A model generated the notes under the pieces. That model was given only the letters and a program-made list of their open reading frames with translations. It made no database searches and was not told the origin of the DNA. A DNA stretch of 64,000 nucleotides from Listeria immobilis (lineage in GTDB: Bacteria > Bacillota > Bacilli > Lactobacillales > Listeriaceae), in NCBI RefSeq assembly GCF_014322765.1, contig NZ_JAASTZ010000004.1:62001-126000 (forward strand), written 5' to 3'. Positions 46,989 through 57,991 of the stretch are shown here, one piece after another; the first letter of the stretch is position 1, and each line of letters opens with the position of its first letter. A program made the position numbers and the translations under genes.

Positions 46989-48332
46989 TTAATTAATAGC
47001 ACTTTTTTTTAATTCAGTATCGGTCAGTGCTTCTTGGCTTAATACTTTTTCGTAAGCAGCTTGGAATTTTTGAACATCACCAGCACCCATAAATAAAATC
47101 ACTGCTCCAGGATATTTCAAAAGTTCTTCCGTATGCTCTTCTTTTATAATGTGATTACCTTTTGTTTTATGTGCCAAATCAGCAATCGTTAAATTGCCTG
47201 TTTTTTCGCGTGCTGAACCAAAGATATCGCAAAGATAAACTTCATCCGCTAAATTTAAGCTGTCCGCAAATCCTTGTAAGAATGTGCGTGTACGTGTAAA
47301 TGTATGCGGTTGGAATACAGCGACAACTTTTTTATCAGGATATTTTTGTCGTGCAGCATTCACTGTTGCACGTATTTCTGACGGATGATGGGCATAATCA
47401 TCTACTAAAACTTGATTGCCTTTTTCCGTGATACTAAATCTCCTTTTAACACCCTCAAATGTTTTTAATTCGGCTTTAACCTCTTCTACAGGTAGTCCTT
47501 CATAATCACATAAAGCGATAACACTTAATGCATTTAATACATTATGATCTCCGTACGCAGGAATTTCAAAAGAAGCTAAAAACTCATCGCGATGATAGAC
47601 ATCAAAACGTGTTCCAGTCGTTTCTTTAATAACATTTTTCGCTTGGAATTCGTTGTCTTCGCCAAAGCCAAAATATATGATTGGAATATCTAACGAAAGT
47701 TTGCGAAGTTCTGCGTCGTCCCCAAGTGCAAAAACAGCTTTTTTCACTTGTTTTCCAAGTGTTTCAAACGCATTAAAAACATCATCCACACTCTTAAAAT
47801 AATCTGGATGATCCCAATCAATATTCGTCATAATAGCATATGTTGGCTTATAAGCAAGGAAATGACGTTGATATTCACAAGCTTCCAGTGCAAAATACTC
47901 AGCACCTTTTGTTCCACTACCTGTTCCGTCACCAATTAAGTACGAGGTAGGACGAATTGCACCAACTACATGAGAAAGTAGACCTGTTGTTGATGTTTTA
48001 CCGTGCGAACCTGTAATAGCAATACTTGTGTAACCGTCAATTAATTGACCTAAAAATTTATGGTAACGAATAACTGGAAGATCTAATTCCACCGCGCGCT
48101 CAATTTCCTCATGTGTATCTGGAAATGCGTTTCCTGCAATGATTGTTAGCCCACTCTTTATATTATCCGCCGAAAAAGTAGTAATCGGAATTTGCTTTTC
48201 TTCTAAAGCTTTTTGTGTGAAGAAATATTTATCTACATCGCTTCCTTGCACTTGAAAACCTTTATCATGCAGAATCTGAGCAAGTGCACTCATTCCTGAC
48301 CCTTTTATTCCAACAAAATGATAGATAGTCAT
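46989..48332 (-). CDS. murC: UDP-N-acetylmuramate-L-alanine ligase
   Basis: Adds L-alanine to UDP-MurNAc in peptidoglycan synthesis. 447 aa with the three Mur-ligase domains: N-terminal nucleotide loop [14 protein letters not shown], central ATPase [12 protein letters not shown], and the C-terminal domain with [10 protein letters not shown]. The ATG at 48332, behind GGGGG, gives the family start MTIYHFVG; a second ATG five codons upstream is less likely. Confidence 0.97.
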   Translation of the reverse strand: MTIYHFVGIKGSGMSALAQILHDKGFQVQGSDVDKYFFTQKALEEKQIPITTFSADNIKSGLTIIAGNAFPDTHEEIERAVELDLPVIRYHKFLGQLIDGYTSIAITGSHGKTSTTGLLSHVVGAIRPTSYLIGDGTGSGTKGAEYFALEACEYQRHFLAYKPTYAIMTNIDWDHPDYFKSVDDVFNAFETLGKQVKKAVFALGDDAELRKLSLDIPIIYFGFGEDNEFQAKNVIKETTGTRFDVYHRDEFLASFEIPAYGDHNVLNALSVIALCDYEGLPVEEVKAELKTFEGVKRRFSITEKGNQVLVDDYAHHPSEIRATVNAARQKYPDKKVVAVFQPHTFTRTRTFLQGFADSLNLADEVYLCDIFGSAREKTGNLTIADLAHKTKGNHIIKEEHTEELLKYPGAVILFMGAGDVQKFQAAYEKVLSQEALTDTELKKSAIN

Positions 48333-48625
48333 TATTTGAACCCCCATTAATTTATCTTGAAGAGGGTGCCTAAAAAAATATGTTAACAGTTAAGCATTAA
48401 GTCTTAACTTTGAAAACAGTATAAATCGTTCACTTTCTAGACATCATCTTACGTTCCAGTTGTGTTTTTTGTTTATACTCTTGCTGTATCAATAATTCAC
48501 CAGCTTATTATATCACTTTCCATGTAAATAGAAAAACCTTTCATCAAATATAAGAGAAATGACTCATAAAAATAGGCAAATAATGCAAGACAGGTGAAGT
48601 ATCATGTTAGTTTAGTACTATGAAA

Positions 48626-50986
48626 TTATGTTTCTTTATTTCTAAGTTTCGCTAATTGATCTTTTGTGATAATTACATCGCGTGGTTTGGAACCATTGAT
48701 TCCGGAAACAATTTGATGATTTTCAAGCGATTCCATCAATCTAGCCGCCCGGTTATAACCAATTCTAAAATGTCTTTGTAATAAAGAAGTTGATGCGGCA
48801 TTTTGACTTAATACAAAATCACAAGCCTCTTCAAATAATTCATCTGTATTTTCTTTTGCGGTTTCTTTGATAAGAAGTTCTTGTTCTTCAAAAATGTAAT
48901 TAGCCTCACCTTGAGTACGTACATGTGCAACAACAGCATCGATTTCTTCGTCACTAACAAATGTCCCTTGTAGTCGTACAGGTTTACTTGCACCACTTGG
49001 CAAGAAAAGCATATCCCCTTTTCCAAGTAGTTTTTCAGCCCCACTTGAATCAAGTATCGTTCTAGAATCGATTTGCGACGATACAGAGAAAGAAACACGT
49101 GTTGGTATGTTTGCCTTAATAAGACCTGTAATTACGTCTACAGATGGCCTCTGTGTTGCTACAATCATATGAATACCACACGCACGGGCTTTTTGAGCAA
49201 TACGGCTAATAGATTCTTCTACATCATTTGGCGCTACCATCATTAAATCTGCTAACTCATCAATTACGATTAAAATATAAGGTAATTTTTCCCCTGTGTG
49301 ATCTGGATGACTTGCATACTCATTATATTTTTCCATATTTCGAACACCTGTATGGCTAAATAATTGATAGCGGCGTTCCATTTCTTCTACTGCCCATTTT
49401 AATGCGACTGTGGCTGCTTTTGCATCTGTAATAACAGGACTTACAAGGTGTGGAATTCGGTTATATGGTGCTAGTTCTACCATTTTCGGATCAATTAAAA
49501 GTAATTTTAACTGGTCTGGTGTCGCTTTATAAAGCAAGCTTACAAGGAGTGAATTAATACAAACACTTTTACCCGACCCTGTCGCCCCTGCAATTAAACC
49601 ATGGGGCATTTTTTGCAAATCAGTAATAATTGGAGTCCCTGAAATGTCTAGTCCGAGTGCAGCAGTAAGCGGTGACGTAGAAGATTGAAAGGCTTCTGTG
49701 TTCATTAATTCTGAAAGCATTACTGGACGACTCGTCTGATTAGGAATTTCAATACCAACTGTGCTTTTACCAGGTATTGGCGCTTCAATTCGAATATCTT
49801 TCGCAGCCAAGCTTAATTTAATATCATCTGTTAAATTAGTTATTTTGCTAACTTTTACACCTTTTTCTGGCTGAACTTCAAATCTAGTAACAGCTGGACC
49901 TTGTGTTCTATTAACAACACTGGCATGAACATTGAAATTTTCTAATGTTTCATTTAACATTTCTTGCTGCATTTGAAGCCACGAGTCATCTTCTCTTTTA
50001 GAGACCGGTGGATGGAGCAAGTTAAATTCTGGAAATTGATAGTTACCAACAGTTTCTACTACTGATTCTTTTGGTTCTTTTGGTTCTTCCCTTCTTACTG
50101 GTTGTTCTGATATGACCTGTTGTTCAGGAATCTCTTTTTCTTTTTGAAGTGCTTGTTTATCACTTCTTACCATCATTACATTAAATGGAATTCTGCTTTT
50201 CCGTAATTGTTCTTGTCTATTATTTTCTACTTGTGTTGCTTTTTCAGGTGGTGCAGCAGTTGTTTCTTCTTTTATAAGTGAGACTCGCGATGTTTTCGGT
50301 TCATCTGTAACTGGCTCTGTCGGTTGCTCTGGCAAAACAGCAGGAATCTCTTCTGCGATAACTACTTCTTCTATTTCTTCTGGGATAGTTTCTTTTATTT
50401 GCTGCTCAATTTCAGCATCAAATGCAATTGTTTCAGCTTCTGCTAAATCTGGTGAATCTACTGGTGCAATTGTTAAGTCTTCGCGTATTTCTTCTATTTC
50501 TTCTGACTCATTTAGCTCAAATTCAAATCTACTAGGTCTTTTATTAAAAGCATATACTGGAGACGGAACATCTGTTGCCGCAAAAGGTCGTTTTCGTACT
50601 TCTTCTTTTGCTGCTATTGGTTCTGTTTTTTGTTGTACTGGATTCATTTTTGGTGTTTTTTGTGTTGAAATATTTTGTGGTTTATCTGGTATTAAGGGAA
50701 ATCGAAATTCACCTTTTGGATATTGATAGACCATTTGCGTTTTCATAGGGCGCTTCACTTGTTGCATTGGCTTTTGTTTTAAGGTCGGCTTGGGCTTACT
50801 TGTTACTGGCCGTGTATTTCTTATAGTACGATTTTCTTTTGTTTTTATTGCGGTCACATTGTTGCTTTTTGGTACCTTCTCTGGAGCACTTTTTACTTTC
50901 TTTTCTGCTTTTTTAGCAGGTGTGTTTTCATATGTATCAATTTCTTCGTCCATATCTCCAAAGAAAAAATCTTTAAACCATCCCAT
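48626..50986 (-). CDS. sftA: FtsK/SpoIIIE-type DNA translocase (SftA-like)
   Basis: 786 aa. Unlike SpoIIIE there are no membrane helices at the N-terminus; instead a long charged, proline- and glutamate-rich linker fills residues 1-300. The motor follows with Walker A GATGSGKSVCIN (about residue 470) and Walker B LLIDPKMVEL/ILIVIDELADL, and ends in the winged-helix gamma domain that reads DNA polarity. SftA moves chromosome ends off the closing septum. Its place next to murC and ytpR supports SftA (YtpT). Confidence 0.92.
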   Translation of the reverse strand: MGWFKDFFFGDMDEEIDTYENTPAKKAEKKVKSAPEKVPKSNNVTAIKTKENRTIRNTRPVTSKPKPTLKQKPMQQVKRPMKTQMVYQYPKGEFRFPLIPDKPQNISTQKTPKMNPVQQKTEPIAAKEEVRKRPFAATDVPSPVYAFNKRPSRFEFELNESEEIEEIREDLTIAPVDSPDLAEAETIAFDAEIEQQIKETIPEEIEEVVIAEEIPAVLPEQPTEPVTDEPKTSRVSLIKEETTAAPPEKATQVENNRQEQLRKSRIPFNVMMVRSDKQALQKEKEIPEQQVISEQPVRREEPKEPKESVVETVGNYQFPEFNLLHPPVSKREDDSWLQMQQEMLNETLENFNVHASVVNRTQGPAVTRFEVQPEKGVKVSKITNLTDDIKLSLAAKDIRIEAPIPGKSTVGIEIPNQTSRPVMLSELMNTEAFQSSTSPLTAALGLDISGTPIITDLQKMPHGLIAGATGSGKSVCINSLLVSLLYKATPDQLKLLLIDPKMVELAPYNRIPHLVSPVITDAKAATVALKWAVEEMERRYQLFSHTGVRNMEKYNEYASHPDHTGEKLPYILIVIDELADLMMVAPNDVEESISRIAQKARACGIHMIVATQRPSVDVITGLIKANIPTRVSFSVSSQIDSRTILDSSGAEKLLGKGDMLFLPSGASKPVRLQGTFVSDEEIDAVVAHVRTQGEANYIFEEQELLIKETAKENTDELFEEACDFVLSQNAASTSLLQRHFRIGYNRAARLMESLENHQIVSGINGSKPRDVIITKDQLAKLRNKET

Positions 50987-51298
50987 TCATAATCACCCTA
51001 TAATTTAATTTTCTTGTTTGATTCTAACAGACAAAAACAAAATAATCCATGACAAAATTGTGAATATGCTTTATTTCGAGTCATATTCGTTATAATACCT
51101 TGATATCACATGCCTCAAACCCGATATAAGTTTTTGTTATATAGCGAAAAAATATTGTTTTTAATACGATTTATAGATATTTTGTATACAATTACCAGTT
51201 TCATAGTAGAACATTTAAATGAGTTTCACAATATTGTAATATAAGCAAATAAAAAAACATCTGATTTAATATCAGATGTTCAAAAGCGGTTATCTTAA
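50987..51298. other. gap between sftA and ytpR
   Basis: 312 AT-rich bases with no gene. It should hold the sftA promoter. It contains the ytpR terminator at 51257-51280 (AACATCTGAT with ATCAGATGTT, then seven T residues on the minus strand). Nothing else recognised. Confidence 0.6.
51257..51280 (-). terminator. terminator of ytpP-ytpQ-ytpR
   Basis: Ten-bp perfect stem AACATCTGAT/ATCAGATGTT followed by TTTTTTT, behind the ytpR stop. Confidence 0.92.
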
Positions 51299-51916
51299 TT
51301 AGAAATTAACTGGAAAAACGTCTCCAGTAATTGCGGAATCATCTAAAACAAGTATCCCTTTTTCCGTCGGTGCATTAGGAATCGCTAACTCTCTTGCTGC
51401 ACAAACCATCCCAAAGGAATCTTCTCCTCGTAAATTCGATGGTTTTATGATCAATCCACTTGGCATAACCGCACCAATCTTAGCAACTACTACCTTTTGC
51501 CCCACGTCTATATTGGGTGCACCACAAACAATTTGTAATACTTCCTCACCAACGTTAATTTGACAAACATTTAGTTTATCTGCATTAGGATGCTTCTCTT
51601 TCGACTCTACATAACCTACAACAAATTTAGGTGATAAATCAGCAACAATTTCAGGTTTAAAACCCGCTTTTTCAATAACTTGATTCATTTTAGCTACTAA
51701 TTCTTCTGTTAGTTCCACTTTTCCATTTGCAGTAATAGCAAAGTACTCGGAGCTATTGAAAATATTAAAACCTGCTAATTCATTTGTTTCTCGGTTAAAA
51801 ATTCTTGTTACATCTCCACGGCGTTCCCACTCGCGATTTTCAAAAGTTACTTCTCCCGTTTCGATTAGTAGTGTATCCCCTACTCCATTTTTGTTATAAA
51901 ATGCGTTTACTATCAC
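51299..51916 (-). CDS. ytpR: YtpR-like tRNA-binding domain protein
   Basis: 205 aa. The C-terminal half is an OB-fold tRNA-binding domain as in the PheT N-terminus (VGYVESKEKHPNADKLNVC, VCGAPNIDVGQKVVVA, LRGEDSFGMVCAA). The N-terminal 90 residues are family-specific. It is not a synthetase. It is often misnamed phenylalanyl-tRNA synthetase beta. It forms an operon with ytpQ (five-base gap) and ytpP. Function unknown. Confidence 0.88.
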   Translation of the reverse strand: MIVNAFYNKNGVGDTLLIETGEVTFENREWERRGDVTRIFNRETNELAGFNIFNSSEYFAITANGKVELTEELVAKMNQVIEKAGFKPEIVADLSPKFVVGYVESKEKHPNADKLNVCQINVGEEVLQIVCGAPNIDVGQKVVVAKIGAVMPSGLIIKPSNLRGEDSFGMVCAARELAIPNAPTEKGILVLDDSAITGDVFPVNF

Positions 51917-51921
51917 GTCTT

Positions 51922-52722
51922 CTACTCCTTTAATCTGTTTTTTGCCATTATAAATATCGGTTCCAGTTTACCATTATTATACACAAATGGCAAAGAGGTA
52001 ATTGGTACAAGTCCATCCGCAAAGAAATCCATTGTCATATGAGCAAGAACATCATACCCTGTATTATCCTGAATATCACCAATAATTAAGACATCTTGAT
52101 GCGGTACCGCAATCACCATTTCTCCGGTCAATTTTTTACGCATTTCAGCTAAAAACGATTCATTTAACAGCCTACTTGCATCATAACCATCATTCGTTCT
52201 TACAAAATAAAAATCATTTCCATTGACCGAATCTTTCTTAAGCGGTACTTCCAATTTCGCCAAATTAAGAAAGGCAGCCGTTTTAATAGCTTCTGATGTT
52301 ATTCCTTCTTGTTGCAACATATCTTCCTCAATAAAACGGTAAGATTTACCTAAATCAAAAGCATAAAAAAGCTGTGTTTCGGCTGTATGTGGTTCTGTTA
52401 GAAGTTTTGTTCCCGTTTTTGTTTGATTTGGAAAAGAAGTGGCACGAACAACTGGATATATACGCTCCATGTTATTTTTAAGCGCCACTTCACCCACCGC
52501 CGCTCGAAAGCCTTCTTCAACATAATAAACAATTTTTTGGATAGCCGCCTCTCCATCATTTTCGTAATTAGCAATAATTTGCGGGATTGTAAGGCTCACT
52601 TTTTTATCCGCTTGCATTACTAGAAGCGTATCATTGTCACGATTATAAGAAAACTGTCGATTAGGCGCATTTAATTCTTTTTCAAGTCGTTCTTTCATTT
52701 TTAATGTAGTCATTTTCGCCAA
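51922..52722 (-). CDS. ytpQ: DUF1444 family protein (YtpQ-like)
   Basis: 266-aa soluble protein of the DUF1444 family, with [17 protein letters not shown] at the start and [20 protein letters not shown] near the end. No catalytic motif is recognised. Conserved between ytpP and ytpR in Bacillus and Listeria. Function unknown. Confidence 0.88.
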   Translation of the reverse strand: MAKMTTLKMKERLEKELNAPNRQFSYNRDNDTLLVMQADKKVSLTIPQIIANYENDGEAAIQKIVYYVEEGFRAAVGEVALKNNMERIYPVVRATSFPNQTKTGTKLLTEPHTAETQLFYAFDLGKSYRFIEEDMLQQEGITSEAIKTAAFLNLAKLEVPLKKDSVNGNDFYFVRTNDGYDASRLLNESFLAEMRKKLTGEMVIAVPHQDVLIIGDIQDNTGYDVLAHMTMDFFADGLVPITSLPFVYNNGKLEPIFIMAKNRLKE

Positions 52723-52757
52723 TAGTTGCCTCCCCTTCCCTGAAAAACCGGCACTTT

Positions 52758-53069
52758 TTAAATCGCAGCTAGAAAATCATTAATTTCTTCTTTTGTTTTT
52801 CGATCTTTACTAACGAAACGCCCCACTTCTTCTCCATCTTCAAACGCAAGAAAACTAGGGATTCCAAAAATCGCTAAATCAGCACATAACATAATAAAGG
52901 CATCTCGGTCAACATGATAAAAAGTGAAATCTTCATTTTCCGCCTCAATCTCTGGCATTATAGGTTCAATATATTTACAATCGCCACACCAATCAGCGCT
53001 AAACATAAAAACAGATTTACCTTCTGATTTAATATCGTTAAATTGTTCTACAGATTCTAAGTTTTTCAT
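52758..53069 (-). CDS. ytpP: thioredoxin-like protein (YtpP-like)
   Basis: 103-aa single thioredoxin fold with active site WCGDC (Cys28 and Cys31) rather than WCGPC, plus the cis-proline in GIPSFLAF. It is a likely oxidoreductase, although the Asp suggests a potential different from that of TrxA. AAGGAG seven bases before the ATG at 53069 fixes the start; the frame is open seven codons upstream. Confidence 0.9.
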   Translation of the reverse strand: MKNLESVEQFNDIKSEGKSVFMFSADWCGDCKYIEPIMPEIEAENEDFTFYHVDRDAFIMLCADLAIFGIPSFLAFEDGEEVGRFVSKDRKTKEEINDFLAAI

Positions 53070-53157
53070 ATTTATGCTCCTTCTCTTCATATTCTAGTTA
53101 AATCGTACCGCCAAAAAAAGCTTTCGTCCAGAATAACGCTCAATATGTTTACGTAAG

Positions 53158-53193
53158 AAAAAAGTTCGGCTTTTACGAAAAAGCCAAACTTTT
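53158..53193 (-). terminator. terminator after the M42 peptidase operon
   Basis: AAAGTTTGGCTTTT and AAAAGCCGAACTTT pair around TCGT, followed by TTTC on the minus strand. Confidence 0.85.
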
Positions 53194-53411
53194 CATCTCA
53201 CTTTAGAACGCGCTTTTTTTCGCTTTTGATAATCACCATAATATCCAAAGATCAACGTTAGCGCCCCTGCTACAAAAGTAGTTATAATCCAACCAAATTC
53301 CGTTGCTCGAAAATAGGAGCCTTTCACAGCATAGCCTAGATAAAAGACAAGGCTTGCTGTTACAAGGATAGCCCCCACTAAAAGCACTGGATTTTTTACA
53401 ATTTTATGCAT
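53193..53411 (-). CDS. small two-helix membrane protein
   Basis: 72 aa with two hydrophobic helices ([20 protein letters not shown] and [20 protein letters not shown]) and a strongly basic C-terminus ([11 protein letters not shown]). The ATG at 53411 overlaps the M42 peptidase stop by eight bases and has no ribosome site of its own, so it relies on coupled translation. A TTG six codons upstream is possible. Function unknown. Confidence 0.75.
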   Translation of the reverse strand: MHKIVKNPVLLVGAILVTASLVFYLGYAVKGSYFRATEFGWIITTFVAGALTLIFGYYGDYQKRKKARSKVR

Positions 53412-54477
53412 TGTTTTTGATAGTTTCAAAAGTCGTTTTATCTAATCCACGAATAAGGGTTGTAATCATTTCTTTCGCAGCTGCATAATCATCCACATGT
53501 AAAATGGAATTAGTAGAATGAATATATCGTGCTGGAACACCAATGACAGCGCTAGGAATACCACTTAACGATGTATGGACTTTCCCTGCATCCGTGCCAC
53601 CTGGTGAAACAAAATATTGATATGGAATATGGTTTGTTTCTGCTGTATCTAATAAAAACTCACGCATACCGCGATGCATAATCATTGTCCGGTCAAAAAT
53701 TCGCAATAAGAATCCTTGACCAATCTGGCCAAATTGCGATTTATTTCCAGTTGTATCATTAGCCGGGCTAGCATCCAGCGCAAAGAATAGGTCTGGTTGG
53801 ATCATGTTAGCACTAACACCCGCACCTCGCAAACCTACTTCTTCTTGAACATTCGCTCCGGAAAATAATGTATTAGGTAATGATTCACCTTTTAGTTCTT
53901 TTAAAAGTTCAATGGCAAGACCAACACCATAACGATTATCCCAAGCTTTTGCTAAAATTTTCTTTGGATTAGCAAGTGGCGTAAATTCAGCAACAGGAAC
54001 AATAAATTGCCCAGGTTTAATCCCGATTTTTTCGGCATCCGCTTTATCATCTGCACCAATATCAATCAATAAATTCTTCGGATCAGTAGGTTTGCTTCGT
54101 TCTGCTTCTGACAACAAATGTGGCGGAACAGAGGCTACCACTCCAATGACTGGACCATTCGGCGCCATCACCTGCACTCGTTGCGCTTGGAGAACTTGCG
54201 GATTCCAACCACCAATTGTTTGAAAACGAATCATTCCATTTTCTGTAATTTGCGTTACCATAAAACCAACTTCATCCATGTGCCCAGCAACTAGCACTCG
54301 CGGACCATCTGCTGCTCCATTACGTACACCAAATATACCGCCTAGTCCGTCTTGGATTATTTCGTCTGAAACAGGTGTAAGTTCTTTTCGCATAAAAGCA
54401 CGAATTCGATGCTCATCTCCCGAAGTTCCCTGTAATTCCGTTAATTCTTTAAACATCGCCAACGTTTCTTTTTCCAT
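53404..54477 (-). CDS. M42 family glutamyl/deblocking aminopeptidase
   Basis: 357-aa dinuclear metallopeptidase. Metal ligands are seen in [10 protein letters not shown], the Asp of [12 protein letters not shown], the Glu pair in [11 protein letters not shown] and the Asp of [10 protein letters not shown]; a late His follows in RYIHSTNS. The family (YtoP, FrvX, PepA of lactococci) forms large tetrahedral complexes that trim peptides. ATG at 54477. Confidence 0.92.
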   Translation of the reverse strand: MEKETLAMFKELTELQGTSGDEHRIRAFMRKELTPVSDEIIQDGLGGIFGVRNGAADGPRVLVAGHMDEVGFMVTQITENGMIRFQTIGGWNPQVLQAQRVQVMAPNGPVIGVVASVPPHLLSEAERSKPTDPKNLLIDIGADDKADAEKIGIKPGQFIVPVAEFTPLANPKKILAKAWDNRYGVGLAIELLKELKGESLPNTLFSGANVQEEVGLRGAGVSANMIQPDLFFALDASPANDTTGNKSQFGQIGQGFLLRIFDRTMIMHRGMREFLLDTAETNHIPYQYFVSPGGTDAGKVHTSLSGIPSAVIGVPARYIHSTNSILHVDDYAAAKEMITTLIRGLDKTTFETIKNNA

Positions 54478-54687
54478 TAATAATCAACTCTTTCCGTCTG
54501 AAATCTCTTTTATTATAACAAATATTACGCGTTCATGCTCATAATGCCTTCCATTTTTTCGAAAGCGTGTTCAAAAAAACTTTTATAATCAAAAATTTGT
54601 AGTATAATGGTTAAAAGAGATGCGTATAGTTGCTTTTACTATGCCATTTTAAAAAAAAGTATAGGAAAACACTAGGGAGGCAAAACA

Positions 54688-54999
54688 ATGAACTGGAAAG
54701 CTTTCATTGCCGGCGTAGGAGCAGGTGCAGCAGCTGGACACCTTGTTTATCATTATTTTCTAAACGATAAGACAATTTCAGGTGATGTTATTTTAGAAAA
54801 TGTGAAAAACGCATTTAAACAAGAGGGACCAATTGAGGGTTCATGGATTCAACTTAAAAAACAACACTACAAAAAATTTGCGATTGATACTTTTGTTTAT
54901 CACGGCGGCATCACATGTATTCGTGAAGGGGAGAAAAAACAATACGAATTTATTGCCGATGCTAACACCGGAACAATTATCGATGTGTATTTAGCTTAA
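54688..54999 (+). CDS. small PepSY-like envelope protein
   Basis: 103 aa. A short hydrophobic N-terminus (AFIAGVGAGAAAGHLVYHYF) may anchor it. It is followed by a small PepSY-like alpha/beta domain ending YEFIADANTGTIIDVYLA. AGGGAGG precedes the ATG. It is divergent from the M42 peptidase gene. Members are proposed to modulate peptidases; no direct evidence here. Confidence 0.7.
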   Translation: MNWKAFIAGVGAGAAAGHLVYHYFLNDKTISGDVILENVKNAFKQEGPIEGSWIQLKKQHYKKFAIDTFVYHGGITCIREGEKKQYEFIADANTGTIIDVYLA

Positions 55000-55015
55000 T
55001 GGTTTAAAACAAATT

Positions 55016-55059
55016 AAAAAAGAGATTCTCTACTATTACAAGTGAAGAACCTCTTTTTT
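55016..55059. terminator. terminator between PepSY-like gene and PTS operon
   Basis: AAAAAGAG and CTCTTTTT outer stem with partial pairing inside; it lies between two converging transcripts. Confidence 0.65.
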
Positions 55060-55060
55060 A

Positions 55061-55369
55061 TTATTTCATTTCTTTCCAGATTGCAATCATTTCATAAGCA
55101 ACGTCCCGCAATGTATAGGTCGTCATAAACTGGTCTTCCGCATGCATAAATAAAATCGAAATTTGAACGTCTCCACCGTCTGCCTCTTTTTGAATTAATT
55201 GAACATGATTTTTATGTCCTTCACTCAAAAATTCATTCGCTTCATCTATTTTCTGATACGCTTCATCAAACTTTCTTTCTCTACCAAGCCTCATTGCTTC
55301 TATGATACAACTTCTTGCTGCTCCAACCGAGCTAATTATCTGAAATGATGCAAGTTCCATACCTTCCAT
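55061..55369 (-). CDS. PTS lactose/cellobiose-type IIA
   Basis: 102-aa helical phosphocarrier. The phosphorylated histidine is His76 in ILFMHAEDQ. Its ribosome site AGGAGG lies within the last codons of the beta-glucosidase gene, which ends six bases before it. It takes phosphate from HPr and passes it to the IIB two genes upstream. Confidence 0.92.
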   Translation of the reverse strand: MEGMELASFQIISSVGAARSCIIEAMRLGRERKFDEAYQKIDEANEFLSEGHKNHVQLIQKEADGGDVQISILFMHAEDQFMTTYTLRDVAYEMIAIWKEMK

Positions 55370-55375
55370 TTTGTG

Positions 55376-57646
55376 TTAACCTCCTACGATTGTTACTTGA
55401 CCGACTAAATTTGTATCAGAACTTCCGCCAACGAAAACCTGTATACCGCCCGTCTCCATTTCATATTTATTATTTATAGACCAAATTTCAAAAGCCGTTT
55501 TATCTAATTCAAATGTTACTGCTACTTTTTCATTAGGCTCTATTCGAACTTTTTTAAACGCTTTTAATTCTTTCTTTCGTCTCGTTATACTCGCTTCCAT
55601 ATCGTGAATATAAAGTTGCACGACTTCTTCTCCTGTTATTTCAGAAGTGTTTTCAACGGTAACGGTAATTGCTACAGTTTCTCCAGCTAACAAAGAGGAA
55701 ATCGTTACAAATTCTTCTGGAATATTTATATCCTGGTAAGCAAACGTACTATAACTTAAACCGTAACCAAACGGATAAAGCGGCTTTCCAGATAAGTCAA
55801 AATAGTCTTCCTTATATTCCACTGCTTTTTGATTATAATAAACTGGTATTTGACCAGAAGATGCAGGAATACTAACAGGAAGCTTGCCTGATGGATTATA
55901 TTTACCAATTAGAACTTCCGCTATTGCTGCTCCTCCCATACTACCTGGATACCAAGCTGTCAGAATCGCATCTGCTTCTTTACTGATCTCTGGAATAGCA
56001 ATTGGTCGGCCTTGTATCATTACAACAATAACCGGTTTATTGGTACGTTTCATCGCACGGAATAAATCTAACTGCACTTCTGGAAGAGCAATATCAGATA
56101 CATCCACATTTTCTCCAGCATCCATATTCGGACCCTTCGAACTAACTGCACCGTTATTTAAAAATTCCATATTGAAGTTTCTTGCACTTGAACCACCAAG
56201 CACTAGAATAATAGCGTCTGATTTTTCTGCCATTGCTTCTGCCTGCGCAATACCACCGTCGACTTCTTCGCGAATATCCGAACCTTTTTCATAAAATAAT
56301 TCCCATTCTTGTGGAAGAATATTTTTTAGTCCAGCTAAAACAGTCACACATTCTTCTTCGTTTTGAGGAGCTGTATAATCTCCTAGTTGATTGTAGAGTG
56401 CATCTGCATTCGGACCAACAATCGCTATTTTTTTACGCTCACCTTTTAACGGTAATGTATTAGCTTCATTTTTCAAAAGGCAAATTCCTTCTCTAGCAGC
56501 TTGTAAATTAAGTTTTTTCCAATTAGAAGATACAGCTGGCATTATTTCATCGACAAAAGGATTTTCAAATAGCCCAAGTTCAAATTTCACTCGTAAAATT
56601 CGACGGACCGCTTGATTGACCACTTCTTCCTCCAAGACGCCCTCGGTTACACTCGCCTCTAAAAACGGAAAAACATTATCCCATAAACTTAAATCTACAC
56701 CAGCTTCTATCGCCATTTTAGCGGCTACTTTAGGATCCGGATTTAATTTTAATAATCGATCTAATGCACAACCGTCTGCCATCACAATTCCTTTAAAGTC
56801 CATTTCTTCTCGCAAAATGGTTGTTAATAGTTCTTTATTCGCATGACAAGGTACACCATCAATCTCGTTATACGCAGCCATCACACCTAAAGCACCACTT
56901 CTTATTCCAGCACGTAAAGGCTCTAAGAAAATTTCTCTAAGTTCTCTTACACCAATCGAAACTGGACCAGAATTATGACCACCAACAGGTTCTCCCTGTG
57001 CTGCAAAATGTTTTAAAATCACAGCAACTTTACTATCTTTTTGAAAACCTGTTGTAATGGCAGCCGTTAATTCTGCGGCAAGATATGGGTCTTCTCCGTA
57101 ACATTCTTCCGCTCTTCCCCAGCGTGGATCGCGAAGAATATCAAGCGCTGAAGCAAGTGCCAAATGAACTCCTTTTTCAGAGATTTCTTCGGCAATCGCT
57201 TCTGCTACTTGTTGTTGTAATTCTGGATGAAATGAAGCTGCTCGCGCAAGGTTTACAGGATACGATTCACTATCTAGCGCCTGATGACCGTGTGGAACTT
57301 CTTCCGCTAATAAAACCGGAATTCCTAATCTTGTATTCTCCATCACATAACGCTGAATCATATTAGCGACTTTTGCAGAATGCACTCGTGAAATACCAGT
57401 ATCCTTATTCATTTTCGACCATGGATCAGCTCGGAATAGACCATATAAAGCACCTATCCCTTCAAAACGAGCTACCTCTTGTTTAAAATCATCTGTAATT
57501 TGAAATACGTCTCCATCTCTCGAAAAAGCATCCCAACCATACATGCGCTGATTCAATTGCCCACATTTTTCTGCGAGCGTCATCTGGGAAATCAAGTCTT
57601 CTACACGATCTTCCACAGGCTTTGTTTTATCTAAATAAATTGCCAT
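55376..57646 (-). CDS. beta-glucosidase, glycoside hydrolase family 3
   Basis: 756-aa intracellular hydrolase (no signal peptide). It has the GH3 N-terminal TIM barrel with the nucleophile Asp in GIVMADGCALD near residue 288, the GH3 C-terminal alpha/beta domain with PGSMGGAAIAEVL, and a terminal fibronectin-III-like domain (GEEVVQLYIHD). Co-transcription with PTS genes suggests it splits an imported oligo-beta-glucoside. Since GH3 acts on unphosphorylated sugars, while PTS delivers a phosphorylated one, the exact substrate is open. Confidence 0.92.
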   Translation of the reverse strand: MAIYLDKTKPVEDRVEDLISQMTLAEKCGQLNQRMYGWDAFSRDGDVFQITDDFKQEVARFEGIGALYGLFRADPWSKMNKDTGISRVHSAKVANMIQRYVMENTRLGIPVLLAEEVPHGHQALDSESYPVNLARAASFHPELQQQVAEAIAEEISEKGVHLALASALDILRDPRWGRAEECYGEDPYLAAELTAAITTGFQKDSKVAVILKHFAAQGEPVGGHNSGPVSIGVRELREIFLEPLRAGIRSGALGVMAAYNEIDGVPCHANKELLTTILREEMDFKGIVMADGCALDRLLKLNPDPKVAAKMAIEAGVDLSLWDNVFPFLEASVTEGVLEEEVVNQAVRRILRVKFELGLFENPFVDEIMPAVSSNWKKLNLQAAREGICLLKNEANTLPLKGERKKIAIVGPNADALYNQLGDYTAPQNEEECVTVLAGLKNILPQEWELFYEKGSDIREEVDGGIAQAEAMAEKSDAIILVLGGSSARNFNMEFLNNGAVSSKGPNMDAGENVDVSDIALPEVQLDLFRAMKRTNKPVIVVMIQGRPIAIPEISKEADAILTAWYPGSMGGAAIAEVLIGKYNPSGKLPVSIPASSGQIPVYYNQKAVEYKEDYFDLSGKPLYPFGYGLSYSTFAYQDINIPEEFVTISSLLAGETVAITVTVENTSEITGEEVVQLYIHDMEASITRRKKELKAFKKVRIEPNEKVAVTFELDKTAFEIWSINNKYEMETGGIQVFVGGSSDTNLVGQVTIVGG

Positions 57647-57676
57647 TAGCTTTCCTCCTTGCGAGAGTATTACGTT

Positions 57677-57979
57677 TTATTTCAGTAAATCCAATGCGAC
57701 ATCTAGTACTTTCTCGCCATTCATCCGTCCATAATCAACGACATCAATGACTGTAACTGGAATATTTCCGCTTACTACTTCCATCACTTTATCTTTCATA
57801 TAACTAACTTGTGGCCCAAGCAAAATAACATCTGCTTTACGCCAGTTTTTCTCAAAGTCCGTTTCAGAAATAGCCCAAATTGATACTTCTAATTCACGTT
57901 CTTCCGCAACTCGTTCCATTTTCCGAACAAGAACGCTTGTAGACATTCCTGCGTTACACATTAACATAATATTTTTCAT
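57677..57979 (-). CDS. PTS lactose/cellobiose-type IIB
   Basis: 100 aa with phosphocysteine Cys8 in MLMCNAGMSTS. It receives phosphate from IIA and passes it to sugar bound at IIC. 12 bases downstream of the IIC gene. Confidence 0.93.
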   Translation of the reverse strand: MKNIMLMCNAGMSTSVLVRKMERVAEERELEVSIWAISETDFEKNWRKADVILLGPQVSYMKDKVMEVVSGNIPVTVIDVVDYGRMNGEKVLDVALDLLK

Positions 57980-57991
57980 TAATACATCCTC

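Noticed and set aside
51299-51916. Phenylalanyl-tRNA synthetase beta subunit
   Set aside because: Only the tRNA-binding OB domain is present in 205 aa; catalytic and B3/B4 domains are absent, so YtpR is the better name.
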